This document shows, in pieces, positions 1-14,300 of a DNA stretch of 64,000 nucleotides (within the stretch, counting starts at the first letter, position 1; the number at the start of each line of letters is the position of its first letter). Origin of the DNA: Motacilla alba alba (lineage: Eukaryota > Chordata > Aves > Passeriformes > Motacillidae); assembly GCF_015832195.1 (NCBI RefSeq), contig NC_052017.1:49739652-49803651 (forward strand), written 5' to 3'. The translations under genes and the position numbers were made by a program. The notes beneath the pieces are model-generated. The model searched no databases. It was not told where the DNA came from and saw only the letters and a program-made list of their open reading frames with translations.

Positions 1-1761
1 TTAGGCTGGATACAACAGGAGAGGTTATACATTACAGATCTGGCACATGTAATTTTTAAATCATAGAGGAGGAATGGCTAGAGGATTACATACCTTTATT
101 TCAGTAAATACGAAGGTGATGAAATCTGGATATTTTATCGTGAACGTTAGAAATGTCATCCACAGGTTATCAGCATTAATTCAAACATAAAAGCAGGATG
201 CAGTTATTGCCTAAAAGCACCAAGATCATTATAAAGACAGATGTTGGGCTGAGAGACATCTAATTAGATGAGCTGGCTACATTACTGAATGAGTTACTAT
301 TTCTGTTTAATTTGACTAACAAATGGCCTCAGAATGTTGTTAACCACCCATTCTTTTGCAGGTTGCTTTTAACAAATGCTGCATCCATTTGTAATCACTG
401 GTGCACACACTGTTTAACTTCTAAGGCGTTAGAACCTGGCCTCTAAATAGGGTTGGTGGTAGTAATTGTGAAAAGAGTGTGTAAAGATATCTCAGAAAAA
501 TCAGGCTGTAATTCTATTTCCCACAAAAATTAGAGAAAGTGGTACTTTATTAACATTAAATTTTTGTTCAAAGGATGCTTTTGACGACCATCTTCAGAAA
601 AGACAGAATCAAAGAATCACAAAATCAATTAGATTGGAAAATCTCAACTATGTGCTTCTGACAGCAAACACTTTTACGATGGAAGGATACTTTCAGCCAC
701 AATAGATACTATTCCATTAGTAAGAAAACTTACTGTATACACATAAAAACTCAGGCAAAGTTGCAAGAATTTTTGAAAATGCTACCTTGGCCCTTGAAGA
801 TTTCTAAATAACGTCATTTGTGATAGTTATCTTAATATTTTATGAGTATTTTTTTTCAAGAAGGAGACAGACCTAAAGTGAAATTATATAGGCCAAAAAT
901 CTTGACTTAGGATCACAGAGTGCTGCTCTACTACAGCACTTCCTTCGGTTTCAGTAAACCTTTCCAGCTCCACGTCAGGGAAGCTGATAAGGTTAATGGA
1001 TGATGTATTTTCATAAGCATGTTTCTCAGCTTGGTTATTCTGCCCTTTCAAAAATGAAGCAGGCTCCCTGAAGTCATATAAATAATAGTTTACCTGAGAC
1101 CTTCAAAAGGGTGGTTGATGCCCTTGCCTTTGGCTGTATTTTCTTTACTGTGTCAGATAGGAACAAGAAGAATTGTTCTGTGAACAGGTGATTAAAACAA
1201 AACAAATCAAAAGAAATCAGAAAAGGAAACGAAAAAGGTGTCTACCACCCCCTGCCCAAGATTTTCCATGAATACAAATGAAGCTGATAGAAACTGCAAG
1301 TGACGGGCAAGGATGATAAACCACTCAAGCAATGCACCACAAAGGGTAAAGTACAAAATAATGCAGTTATCACCACACAACTTTTGTAAATTTTCTATGG
1401 AAGCCATACACTGTCCTGTCAGATGAAGTCAAGATTGATCTTTAATTTTCCTCTTGACATTTGCAAACTGTTAAGTACTACCAGAAATTAATTATTGTTA
1501 TTCAACCTTGTTTTGAACTTCAGGTGGGGCAGTATAGCTTTTATTTGTATAACAAAATAGTAACGCTCATTTTGATTTTTGAGCTTTAATTCTTGCTTTT
1601 TACTGTTATTGATGCTAATTGTCTTTCTCTTGGGGAAGATTTTAAAGCTTTTTGTAGCATTACAATTCAGTAACTTAGTTATGCCAACCAGCTTTCCAGG
1701 TATGGGTATGGGTATCAATAGATTTTTTTCCTCAGATTCTCAAGTAAGCAGAAACCAGATT

Positions 1762-1779
1762 AAAAAAAAAAAAAAAAAA
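1762..1779 (+). repeat. A(18) homopolymer
   Basis: This is a run of 18 A in otherwise ordinary AT-rich intron. Confidence 0.85.
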
Positions 1780-4700
1780 GTGGTAAAAACATAATAGAGA
1801 CTGTCTAGTTCAAAAATACATACTGACTTATCTTTCATGAATTACAGCCATCCTGCTTGCCTGTTTCCTACCCTCACAGTATGCTATCAAATCAATGTAA
1901 GTCCCTAGCAACTCTGACGCCTGATGCCATTTACATCACAGTACTTCCCAAATTCCTTGGGCAGCAAAAGTGATGGAACCAATAGGAGGAGTCTCTCTCT
2001 GCTAGTACCACCTGCCACAAGTAGTGAGAAGATGACAGATAAATTAAGCTACTATATATTATCTATATCTACATCACATTATTTATAAGCTAAAAATACA
2101 TTAGTTTTGTAGGTTAAATTGAAAAGCCATCACTTATCTAGTGACTGGATGTGAGTTTTCAATCATGTTTCATAAAATTTAGGATCCATTAATGCAATGT
2201 GCTATTGTGCAAAGACATGACATGCTACAATTCATATAAATTAATGGAAGATGGAGGTAATTATACAAACACCAATTGAGAACAATGATGAGATCTTTGG
2301 GAATCTCAAAATCAACCACAGTAATTTGGTTGAATGTGGAAATATGTAGCAGAAGGAACACTTTTTACAGTAATCAACAAAAGACAATCTAGATATGCAC
2401 CAGTCTAGTAACAGAAAAATTCTTTTTCCTAAAGGAAGTGTTTTCTTAAGTTAACAGTCTGAACCAAACATTATTACATCATTATTGTGGCTTTTTTCCT
2501 TGCTCTGGGAAAGTAGTGATTCATACGAAGAAACACTGGAAAGACAACTTCTATAAATTATGGCAATTTTGTTTAAATCTTTTGTGACATTCATGCAAAC
2601 ACATGACCAATAAAAATACTGCTAAACCTTTTTGGGGGAAAAGGTCTGCTGGATTTCAGGAATGTTTTCCACATTCCTAAGCCTCTGTTTTCCAACTGAT
2701 AGTTTCAACAAAGACATGGAGATCATTATCTTCCCCTGTAGGACTCCTCATTGCAGAGATAACTACAAAGTGGTGAAGGATGGTGCTGCCTATACAAAAA
2801 AAGATCATAGAGACCTTCAGCTCTCAAGTGAAAATTGCCCAGTTCCACCATCTCTGCTTGCAGGACAAGCTGGAGATTAAATCCAGCTGTGAATGGAGCC
2901 TGGGCAAGGAGGCAGGGAGTCATAGGTGGATGCTTTAGTAAGAAGATACAAAAAGTGCTGACATGATCTTGGAGTGCCCAGGGCTGTTGCTAGCTGAAAG
3001 ACCTCCTTCAGAAGACTTCACTGCTTCCCTGCTGAACCAGACTGGGTCTCTGTGTGCTCTGTTCTCCACTCCAGCATTTTGCTCGGAAGCACCTTAGTCA
3101 GTGTTAAGGTATCTGTAGGAAAGAGGAGATCTGAGGGCAAAGAAAGAGGTGGTTGAGAGAAAAAGCAGTCCAGAGGAGGACTGGATTCCAGAGAGTCTTT
3201 ACAGATCAAAACATTGGCTGGAAACACCATGAGAATATTTCTGGTAAGGAGATTTAGTCATATAAAAACAGAAAACTGTGATTCCTCTACAGTGATACCA
3301 GTGTATACTATCTATCGGTGGTCTTTATGTGCACTCTTCCCATCACTTGTGTATTGAAAGACAATCATCAGGTTTTTCTAAATGTTTCCAGGTTGGTAAC
3401 TATGCTATTGAGGATCACTGTAAGCTGACAAAGGCACCCAAGCAGAGGGGGAAAAAAAAACTTCATGAGCAAATGTGCTAACAACTATAGCTCTGTATCC
3501 ACTAACCTCTAAAGGACGCATTTTGCTTCAAATGGACACATTTAGTAAGAAAATTTTAGGGATCTTATCACAATTGCTTATGCATAACACATGTTACTTT
3601 ACATCCAATTTTGCCTTCAAATACCAGGATGTAGTTCTCATAGAACAAAAAAAGAAAAAAATTATTACACCTAATTACTAAGAGAGAAAATAGGAAAAGC
3701 GCTGAGAATGGCTAACATTGCTGAGTTCAGCAAAGTTAAAAAGGATAGAATTTCACTGAGCATATCAGCTATTAATTCTGCATTAATCCTGTCTGTTTAT
3801 GGCATATCATTTTTTTGTTACTGCAATTTGCAGCTTGCTAGGCTTCCATCCTACTCTTTTACATGTGAATAATGTAATATATCTTATCACTGATAATAGC
3901 AAAATTCTTACACATAGTTGAGAAGTAGTACAGATTAAATTGGAAGGTACTATTTTTTTCACATTATTTGCCTTTTTTTCCTTGGTCTATGAGTTAGAAA
4001 GAATATTATCACTTCATTCAAAATTTACACATGTAGTAACCTGCATGTTTAATAGTTTTCACTGCTCTGAGGTTATGTAGAGTGCAATGATCATCCATTG
4101 ATTTAACTCATATGGACAAATCCCTTTGTACATTTTCTTTGCTTTGTGTTTCAGCAGAATTCTGTGGATATTAAAATTGTCATTATCTACCCACAGGCAG
4201 TTTCAAAATACCCACAGGCATCTTGCTTAGCTACTGCTTGAGGCTTTGGAAAAAAGTAGTGCCATATAAAGCTGCAAAATCATAATATATATGTAGGAAA
4301 AAAAATCTGTCATTTTGTGGTATTTCAACCTGTAAGACATATGCTGGAGGTCTAAAGCTGCCATTGGTAAAACAGCCTGAATGTTCCTATGAATTCTACG
4401 TAAGAACTTGCTGGCAGAAACACATTGCTTAAGGCAGTCCTACATAAGACAGCAGGTTGAAAGATAAATGGGACCCTGGGCTGAAACTGATGATTTTTCG
4501 TAAGTATGAGTGATTATAGCACAATTTCATGAGCTTCTAGGAAAGACTTTACAGTGCCAACTGGTAATATAATACCACTGTGACTAAATACACACTGTGG
4601 AGTAAAAAGTCCCAATTCTCAACTGGGAAGAAAATTATGAACACATCTAAGTATCAAGCAAGTATTTACAAGATTATTTAAGGTAAAAGGCAAAGGAGAG

Positions 4701-5672
4701 TCTGCATCTTGCATCACAGGACACTGTCAAGAAATTCAGAAAATGGTGCTGGGAGGTCTCGGAATGCTTGCATAATTGTTGAGAGAGAGTACAGGGTGTG
4801 TTACTTATTACCTGCGCTAATATGGAATTAAGGACATCAATTATAAACAAACAAACAAGCTTTTCTTTACAAACTTAGGAAGACAGACTATGGTAAATTA
4901 AATCTTAATGCTATTGAACATCTGACACCATACTAGAAGGGTAAAACTAAACTATAATACAGAAAAATGTGAATTATTGAATTATCATTATTCTTCACTA
5001 CTTACACAGAAGGAGAAGAAGGAGAATCACTCATGCTAAAACAATAACAAAATATATTCTGTTGAGTAACAGCTTCAGTGATGTGAAGTAGCAACTACTG
5101 TAGTTATCTTCCAAACTTTTTAGGCCGAGGTAAATTGTATCCGAGAGCACCAAAAAGATTAGCTGAGAAGATTGTCAATTTAAATTCTCATACACTTGAA
5201 TGCAAGTTCTTGGATTAAAATCTTTAGATAAAAGGACAATACTGTGGAATCCAGCAATGGAGAAATCTAGACTTGAAAACTGATGTTTTGTGTAAGGAAA
5301 GCAATGTGAGTCCCATGTATGTAACAGAAGACTATAAAAAGAAAACCATGTGCTTAAGCATGCAGGATTAGTGAGACCTTTACTTCTAGTCCTGCTCCTC
5401 CTAGTTCTGTCTACTACACTCAAAATCTTGCCATGAGCAAAAAAATCATATATGGCAAATGGAGATAAAAATTCCATGTCAGTTCAGCTAATATCAACAG
5501 AATAATAATTCAAATTGTTTAATTAGTAGAGAAGAAAGTCTATGAAGAATAAAGATTGCATTCCCTTGTGGCTACTTTTATACATTTCCAGCCTCAGTCC
5601 TTTTTCTTTATTCTCAACCTGAAGGTTGAAAGTTGCACAACAGCCATCCATAGCTGCAGGTCACACAAAGGA

Positions 5673-5710
5673 CTACTGTTTTCTACATCTGTAGATGTAG
5701 AAAACAGTAG
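5673..5710 (+). repeat. Perfect 17-bp inverted repeat with 4-base loop
   Basis: CTACTGTTTTCTACATC (5673-5689) and its exact reverse complement (5694-5710) flank the loop TGTA. The GATGTAG word recurs once more just downstream. It is the longest perfect foldback I noticed in the window. No transposon ends or gene are seen around it. Confidence 0.93.
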
Positions 5711-6045
5711 ATGTAGATGGGTGCTTCATCTGTAGAATTCACCAAGAGGAAATCTATCCGGAGCAGGCACCACTCCACATGTGGCCACTGGGCACTGTTA
5801 TCCAAGGTCAGGCCAAGGCAAACCCAGATGTGCCCTGGGACCCTGTACTCTCAGGCCAACACAGAGCCACTGTCATGATTTCTGTCACTAGTAATGGCAA
5901 AAATCATGTGTCTGGGCTACAAGTTTACTTTTAGAAAAAAATAACACTGATGAATTCCAAAAGAAACAATTGTATGAGTTTAGTAAATTCACCATTTCAG
6001 TCACAGAATCTTCTTGTACGCACAATGAAGAGATTTTTCAGAATC

Positions 6046-6063
6046 TTTTTTTTTTTTTTTTTT
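6046..6063 (+). repeat. T(18) homopolymer
   Basis: This is a run of 18 T in AT-rich intron. Confidence 0.85.
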
Positions 6064-7648
6064 GCTTTAGGTAGAAAAATAGTATTGAGAACTGAAAGCT
6101 CCAAGTTGAAGCTAGACAAATTCAGGATTGAAATAAGATACGTATTTTTGACTCAGAAGAAAATTAACCAATAGTGAGCAATTGTTTGAAGATTTAGAAG
6201 CTTTCTGTATTTTGAAATAAATATATGAAAATTGTCTTTAAAAAAAAAGAAAGACGAGAAGAGAAAAGCTAAATAGGAGATGATACCACTTTTGAAATGT
6301 TCATGTAGTAAAATTATTTATTTTCTGTAATACAAGATTCTTCAGTTAAGTGGTTTTACTGGGTGGTTCTGACTGTATTCCATGGCAATCTTCTCTTTGA
6401 TTCCCACAGAGTGATTTTATTTGCCTATAATTCTAACCAGAGATGTCTCGGAAAATTTATCAAAAAACAAAGTCTTCAATTAGTAGTAGCCCTGCTCAGG
6501 ATTTCTAAAGTACAGGTTGAAAACCTTACAAACACAGAGAGAAGGGACTATAGCATGAATATTCTAATGCACTGCTGGATAGCACAGTGCTTGCTCTGAT
6601 AATTAGCCATTCACAGTTCTCAAAACCTGCAAGAAAGAATAATTGCACTAAAAGCCAAAATGCTATGCACTAAAAGCTACTAATGAAAAGTAGGTTATTT
6701 TTCACCTTATGACAAGTTTTCTTGTTTTATTCAAAAATCTCATGAAGATACCTGGGTACATTGCTAGGACAGACTTCTGTTATTTTTTTTTTCCATTTAG
6801 TGGTATCATCAATACCTTTTAGCAGGGAGAATTTTATGTTATTTTATCAATTACACCACTATAGTTCAAAGTAATTAGAGCAAATGGCCTGAATAATCAG
6901 AACATGAAGAAAATAATGGCCCAGAGGATGACTATGAGATGATTATGTACCAAAATGTTGGTTTTTTCTGTCTACCGAACACCAAGGTAGAAGCAAACTT
7001 TGAAAATTAACATTAACCAGCTCAAGTTGACATTTATATTTGAGTTCCCATTTTATAATACAATAGAATATCTGGGACCTTAAAAAAAATATAGATGCAT
7101 AGCCTAGATGCATTTTTTTTATTTATTTCTATTAACATGTATTTTTATCCAGTATTTTCAGAATACCATGGCAAGAATCATGACAAGTGTGTATTATGTA
7201 GAAGTTCTGACACATCACTGTTCTGTTGTTTCAATTCCTGCCAGTCATTTTGAAGGCAAAAACATGATATCATTAAAAAATTAATTTCATAGTGTACTTG
7301 GCCTTTACATTTTCTCTCTGGGTAAAGGGGCTTCCTTCTAAAACTTTTCTGACCCAAGCCTACTATTTGTCTATAATTACTATAAAATTAAAATACTTAG
7401 AATTCATTCCCACGGGAGCTAAAAATGGCTAATGGATACTCTATGACCACTGATCATATAACCAACTAACATTTAGAAGCACATTCAACAACACGGAGAA
7501 AATACTTTGTGGTCCCTGCCACCAATCAATTACTCCTGAAGGAGGGAGAAGTTGATCTAAAGATTCCCTTAATAAAAAAAAAAACAACCAAAACCCAAAT
7601 TTCTTATCATCAAATATCAGCACTGGAGCTCTAAGTATTTTCTTCTTT

Positions 7649-7702
7649 GATATAGCACTCACAATTTTTCCATATGATATAGCACTTACAATTTTTCCAT
7701 AT
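7649..7702 (+). repeat. Tandem duplication of a 27-bp unit
   Basis: The unit GATATAGCAC...TTTTTCCATAT occurs twice head to tail (7649-7675 and 7676-7702) with one C/T difference. It is 27 bp, a multiple of three, so it leaves a duplicated peptide in a chance minus-strand frame, but nothing suggests coding. Confidence 0.9.
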
Positions 7703-7922
7703 GCTCTAACCATAACCAATTGTAACTGTGGTAGGAACAACATGGACTTACAGAGTAGACAGTTTTAGACATGCACCAAATCTAAAGCAACTTGTTCCCA
7801 TATAATAGCCTAGGAGCTGTGTAGAGGTCCAGGAGCAATATTTGGCTTTGGTATCTGGGTCATTTTTCCTCACTTAAAAGAGCACAGTTATTGATCATAT
7901 AGGATTCATTGATGCAGAAAGC

Positions 7923-7949
7923 TTTTTTTTTTTTTTTTTTTTTTTTTTT
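7923..7949 (+). repeat. T(27) homopolymer
   Basis: This is a run of 27 T. It reads as A(27) on the CNTNAP2 sense strand. No retrocopy with target duplications is recognisable next to it. Confidence 0.9.
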
Positions 7950-8317
7950 CTGTGTACAACTCTTTGCCCTCTGCCCTAAGGATTTAGCTTGTGCTTAAAC
8001 CATTTAAACAGCTATGTAACTTATATGTCTGACTGGTTTAAAAATCTAGTTTCCTATTTTTAAGTCAATTTACTGTTCATCCTGACCTAAGACTTCTGTA
8101 ACTACAGCCCACTGTCACTTTTTTACAGTGAAACCAGTACACTTTGTAATAAAAGTAGCAGTTCTGCCAAGGCAAGATAAAGCACTGTTCAAGCCCTTCA
8201 AACATTGTGTAAAGCAATGCTTACACGTTCCAATTCTGCTTTTTAAGCCTGAAAACACTTCACTTTTTAAAGTTCTACACATTCCTCAACTCCTTAACTT
8301 CTTCACTAAAAACTTTT

Positions 8318-8392
8318 TCTTTTCCTTCCTTCCTTCCTTCCTTCCTTCCTTCCTTCCCTCTCTCTCGCTCTTCCTTTCTTTTCCTTTCTCTC
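8318..8392 (+). repeat. CT-rich microsatellite with (TTCC)n core
   Basis: The core is about nine TTCC units (8322-8357), followed by a mixed CT tract. On the CNTNAP2 sense strand this is a purine (GGAA)n tract. Confidence 0.9.
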
Positions 8393-11300
8393 ATATTCTA
8401 GGATAATAAATTAGCTATTTCAACAGAGGCTTAGACTTTTCAAAAAGTATTTCACATTACAGTGATTAGCAGCTTCATTTCCCTTGACTGCTTGTACTTT
8501 GGTAGGATAAAAAAAATGAGCCCATAGGTATACATCTGTTAGGTTTAAATAATACATGAAAGTGACTGGTAGCATTAAAAAAGGAGAAAGCGTATTTTTC
8601 AAGGACAAAATACTGTGTGTTCAAATGTATTTCTAACATCAAATACTAGCATTATATGCTTAAATCAGGAACTTTACTTCTTTAAAAACATAATTATACT
8701 GTTCAAAGAAAACTACTGAAACTACTGTGTACTTTTATGAAATGATACAATGCAACTATACTTTGCAGAGCACATTTCATACAAACTGCATTATGAAATG
8801 TACCACAGAGATAAATAATAGTTACACAGTCAAATAACAAACAATAGCAGAGAGAAAAACATTAAGTTATGAGAGATGGAGAAGAATATATTCTACAAAT
8901 TTGAAAGGAAGATAGAGCCAGTAAGACAGATATAAAGGCATTTCTAGGAGGCAACAACAATAAAATGGAGGCTTTCAGAACAGCAAAAGTAAGACTGTAT
9001 AAATAAGATGCACAAGGTTGCTACTATGTAAGCAGATGAAGGAGAGTGAGTTACAGCTGCAGAGTTAAAGTCATCATTTATTTTCTGCTATTTTCTGACT
9101 AATGGTCATATGGCCAGTGAAACATTAGGAAGTTGAAACATGCTAACAACCATCAATGTAAAAGTACGAAAAATTGGCAAGACAAGTCCAAGTAAGTGCT
9201 GTCAATACTAAACATGCAAAATAAATGTCAGGGGGTTATCTGACTAAACGCTGGAGTAGTTAACCTTTGATGCTATGATTGATCTTGAGTGAAAATAAGA
9301 AACTACCAGAGGAATGCCAGTATGCTGAAAAACTTGTTACTGTCTGTGGGGGTCCTGAATCAATGAATCAGATATTAATAAAAGAACACATATTATAACT
9401 ACTGGCCCCTTGAGCAATGCTTCAGATGAGTAAATTTAATACAATGGGCACCATACCATGCAGGAGAGATCTTATCATAGTATTAGTACAAAATATAATT
9501 TTAAAAGGTAACTAGACTTTTAGACAGAATTAAGGAGAAAGAAACATCAGTAAATTCCACAATGAAGAGTGTTGAATCTGAGAAAGGAGTAATTTTGTTT
9601 GTTGAGTTAATGACTTTGAGGCCAGTTTGTGTATTAGCACCAAGTTAGTGTCTGTCTGGAGTTTATTGAGCAGCCACAGAGGAACAGTCAGAACAAAGGT
9701 GTACAGTACTGTAAAAACTGCAGAAATTGTGCTATTGAAAAGGCATATCAACCCCTTGATATAAAAGAGAAAAAGAGCACATATTGCCTTTCATGTTGAA
9801 GTGAAAAGAAACATTCTAGGAGTTGGATTTTTTCTTTCCCCCAGAATTCTCTGTAGGTTGGTATTCTTCTTTTTACTAGAAAAATGAAAAGACAGGTGAA
9901 AATAACAACTACCTTAACTAAAACTGACAGTGAATTTCCAGCTTTCTTTTGAAGAATAGGAATTTAATAGATAAGGTGCATCAAAGACTCTCCTTGTGCT
10001 TGTGTACAAATTGACTAGCACCATCAGCTTTATAATGTCTAGAAAACTTTTCAGTCTCTTAGGTTTTAGGAATTTGATCCAGAAGTAATCCAGCATTTAA
10101 TAGAAATCCAGGAAGATGGACCAGTAACATCCTTACACAGCAAGCAAACCTTAAGTAAAAAAATTAGAAGCCCTTAAAAACTGTGAGGCTGAGTGAAATG
10201 AGCACTGAGAGTAAGATAGCATTGTTATTTGACTCACATCATAGGTGACTTGTTCTAAATTTATTTAGCATTAACTTCCTTTGTTTGTTTGTTCATTAAC
10301 TGTCTGAAATGAACAAAATAAAGAAAAATTTGCATGGTATTTAAATGTGGAATAAATCTTCCCTTCGGATGATAACTTTCCATATAATGCATTTAATGCA
10401 TGGGTTATTTAATGATTTAAACTTCAAAAAATCAAACAATATTATATTACATATTATGCATGAGTTCTCAAAAACTCTGAAAGCATTTCCTCTGCAATTA
10501 TAGTATAGTAAGCAGTAGTTAATCTATCAATCACAGTCGAGTCAATATTTCTGAATCACATTTCACAATGTTGCCTCAGAAATGACCATGTAAATCTGTG
10601 AGAAAATAAGGATGAACAGATATAAATAAACCACATAAATCCTTCTACAAACTTGTTTGAATCAATCTCTGAACAATGATCTACAAAAGCTAACAATGAT
10701 TATATGAAATCCATACAGGGTCATGTAGATTAATCACAACAATCACAATGTTGTGACATGAAAAATTGTAAGAAGGAGCAATGAAAACTTCTGTTTAGAT
10801 TTTAAAAGAAAAACTTCTGGCTGATAGAGTAACTATTTTTTTCCAAAATAGAAAGTTGAAGTCAAATTAACTGCTGCTCTGTATCAAGTCTGTCTTAACA
10901 ATGAAATTTATCGCAATGACAGAAAAATAGAGATGTTATTGGCAGAATGCATGGCAATAGATAAATGTAACAAATGTACAAGCAACAGTTATTTCTTCAA
11001 GAAACAAATTTTTTTCCAAGGCACACAATTATCTCCACAGGTCTGACATCTATAATACCTTAGAGAAATTGTCTACTATTGTTATATCATGTCAATTTGA
11101 TTCAAATTCTTGATCCAAGGGTCCTTGCAGGCAGTTGCAAAGGCTTTTGAATCCTAGGTACAATTACAAACACATGATGTTTTTCATATCTAAGCACCTA
11201 TTTATACTATGGGATTAAAATCTCTTCTTCAGTTCCTCCAGGGGAAAAGTGTTGTACTAATTGGCATTGGAACACTGAGTTTCTTATTCACCAGAATTGC

Positions 11301-14300
11301 TTTTAATAAGAAAAATATATAATGAGTATTCCACTGAAAAAAACCCTGCCAATGTAAAATGCATAGACATCAGTTGTATGCTTTTTCTAAAAATCAGAAA
11401 GTAGACTATGATAGTTTATCTCCCTCACCTGCCTTAAACCTAATTAAAAAAACCCCAAAAAACAGCAGCATAGGTTTCTTTGGCTGCTGTTTTGGGTAAT
11501 TTACACATTGTTTTAAATAAATATGACCAATTTTGCAAAATTGGTCTGCAAGTTAGTATAGGGTACCTACACTCAGCAATCTTAAGTCCAGCTTACAGGC
11601 TGTGGCTGAAGCTGGCCTGAAAGATACTTCTGCAGGGCTTTTACATTCTCCTAAGCAGTAATCCAGCAACTAACGCAGGACAACCAATTAATAGAGCTTG
11701 ACCAGGCAGACATTTCTGTCTGGATATATTCTCTGAGACAGAAACAAACCTGTTTCTACTACCATAGTCAACTAAGATAGAAAGGAGGACATGAGAAGCC
11801 TTGCGTGTTACTCTGCTTCTTCTGCTGCTTGTCTGAATATTGATCACCAAACTGGGACCCACCAGAGATGGGGGACACTCACTTGAACACATGAGCACGC
11901 GTGGGAGGAATTCCAGAGGTGCTAAGCAATCAAGCTGGCTTTGGCTTCACTGAGAATCTTCTAATAAAAAACTCTCTTGTTTATATCTCTCATTATATAC
12001 ATTATTTAACATAGCTTTATTTGTCATAAAATGTCTGAATTTCTTAGTCTCTGATAATAACAGATTGGCCAATTTTACTGGTGTGTCAGAATGTTATCTT
12101 AATTAACAACTTTAGAGCTCTGATGAAACAGCAAAAAACCATAGCCTCAAAACCAAAGAATAGCATTACAGAATGGCTTGGGTAGGAATAGGCATATCTC
12201 AATCTTTTTGTTTTTGTTACTGTTTTATAAGAAATTTCCAAGAAATGTAATCTTATTCCTCAAAATTGAGAATTTTTATAACAGAAATTGAAAGAATTAA
12301 ATTCCATAAAAATTTTGTTGCAAATGCACGAGTATAGATTCGATTTAAAGTTCTGGGAAAAAGGGTTATAGTTATGACTTTTTCTCTTTTTTTTTTTGGT
12401 GATATACTTCACCACTAAAAAGTCTTAGGAATGTTAAATTTAAAACATATTTATTATATAGTTATAAATGAAGTATTGCACAATTAAGCATTCCTCTAAA
12501 TTAACAGGCCTTTTACTTTTGGGATCACTCAGGCAAGGCTCCACTTTATGTTATTTTTAATCTTTTTTTTATATAATAGCAGGAAAAATAGAACACAGTT
12601 ACTGCACAGATTAAGTTTTTTACTTCTGGTGAAACCCAGTTCTCTTCATATCTCTCTTAATCTAGGTCTCTATTCAATATTAATTTCCTTTCTGCACCCT
12701 TCTTTTTAAAAACAGCTAATATAATCTAATCTACTGGTGACATTTACAGAGAATGAATGAAGACCTGTTTACTGAAACCTTACATTAGTTAGTTCACTTA
12801 AACTATCTTTCCAGGAAGATATCAAGGATTAAGCAAGTAGCATCTGACACATATTCCTCCAAGGACTTTTGTTCTTTTCAATTTCTTAAAAGAAATCTGG
12901 TTAGGTTTTTAACTCAATTTCTCATCAAAAATTGCCACCTGCTTTTAATTTGATGCACAACAGAAATCTGCAGACCCACAAATACTAAAATGCATCATAA
13001 ACTTTTTGTGCATTAGCTTCAAATCTATTCAACATAATGCAGGAAGGAAGATCAATTTAACTGGAAAATAGGTTTGATGTGGAACTGGAGAGGCAGAGTT
13101 CAAATCTGTGCTCAGCCTCAATGTTTATGTGTCATCCTGGTCAACCACCATGTGGCCCCAAAACTACTTATGTGCCTACAGAGAAACTTATGCAGAAAAA
13201 CACCATCTGGCTGCTTCATCACCTAAAGTTCACATAAAAAGCAAGGGAAAAACCAAACCTCTCTTCACTCTCTTTGCTGTCAAACCCTTCTGCATCCTCC
13301 AACTAATCATGCCACGTGCTGAAGTACCATACAAGGCTTATGTTGTAAGTTCTCCCCTCACTATGACATATATGTATGTTCTCATTTGAGATATTTCTAG
13401 GCCATAAAATTCTGCCTACATTCATCTCAATACCTTGCTCAGTATTCCATCGGTGGTTAGTCCCATTCTTTGATGCTCATGTCTGCTTATTTAGGCAATG
13501 CAGAATTCAAGTCCCTCCCTCATGACTCCATGCCAGTCACACAGGCAGCCACAAAGCTTAGGGAGCATTAGAACACGTAAATAGTGTAAAGAATCTAGGC
13601 CCTAACCTTTCTCTAGCTGCATTTTCTTTAAAGGAAGAGGTCATGAGAAACACAATAAAAATACTGGGATACTCAGGAATTTAATATTACTGGCTAGAGA
13701 AAAGCATAAAACAAGTAAGGTAAACTGTTTGCCCAAAGTGCTAGCAGCAGAAATGAATTTGATCACATTTATTTACTTTTAGGTGGCACTGTATTGTTCT
13801 GCAAAAGATCTGTGAAATCAATATCTGGGAGAAATATGATATTGAACAGGAAATAACACTTTCCTCAGTGGATAGACAGTGATTTTTTGAAAGACTCTAA
13901 TCACTAGCAAACACTCACTACCAGCAGAAATACTGAAATAAGCACTTCTTTTTGAGAAAAGGAAGCTGGAGAGATACAGAGACAGTATTAAGCCTAATGC
14001 ACATGATTACTATTACTAATGATTTCCAATGATGGCATAGTAATCTCTTTTTTTTTTTCATGTTTTAAAGAGCAACCTATAACTACTACAAGACCACTTC
14101 TAATCTATTAGACTTATAACTATTTCTTTAGGCTCTCACCAGTGTGAATATTCTGCATGAGTTCAATATGCTCATTTTAAAATTATAATGATTTCTGAAA
14201 AAAAGAGAAATAATGTAAATCTAGCAGGAACTGTACGGTAAGGCAATTTCTGCTGAAAGTCAGGCTCCATCCACAAATAGTTGTACTTCCTGTAGCAGTG

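Noticed and set aside
2632..3230. Overlapping short frames on both strands in a slightly GC-richer stretch
   Set aside because: No motif, convincing splice signals or family resemblance was found.
13093..13112. AGAGTTCAAATCTGTGC, resembling a tRNA T-loop
   Set aside because: No matching acceptor, D or anticodon arms surround it, so it is not a tRNA gene.
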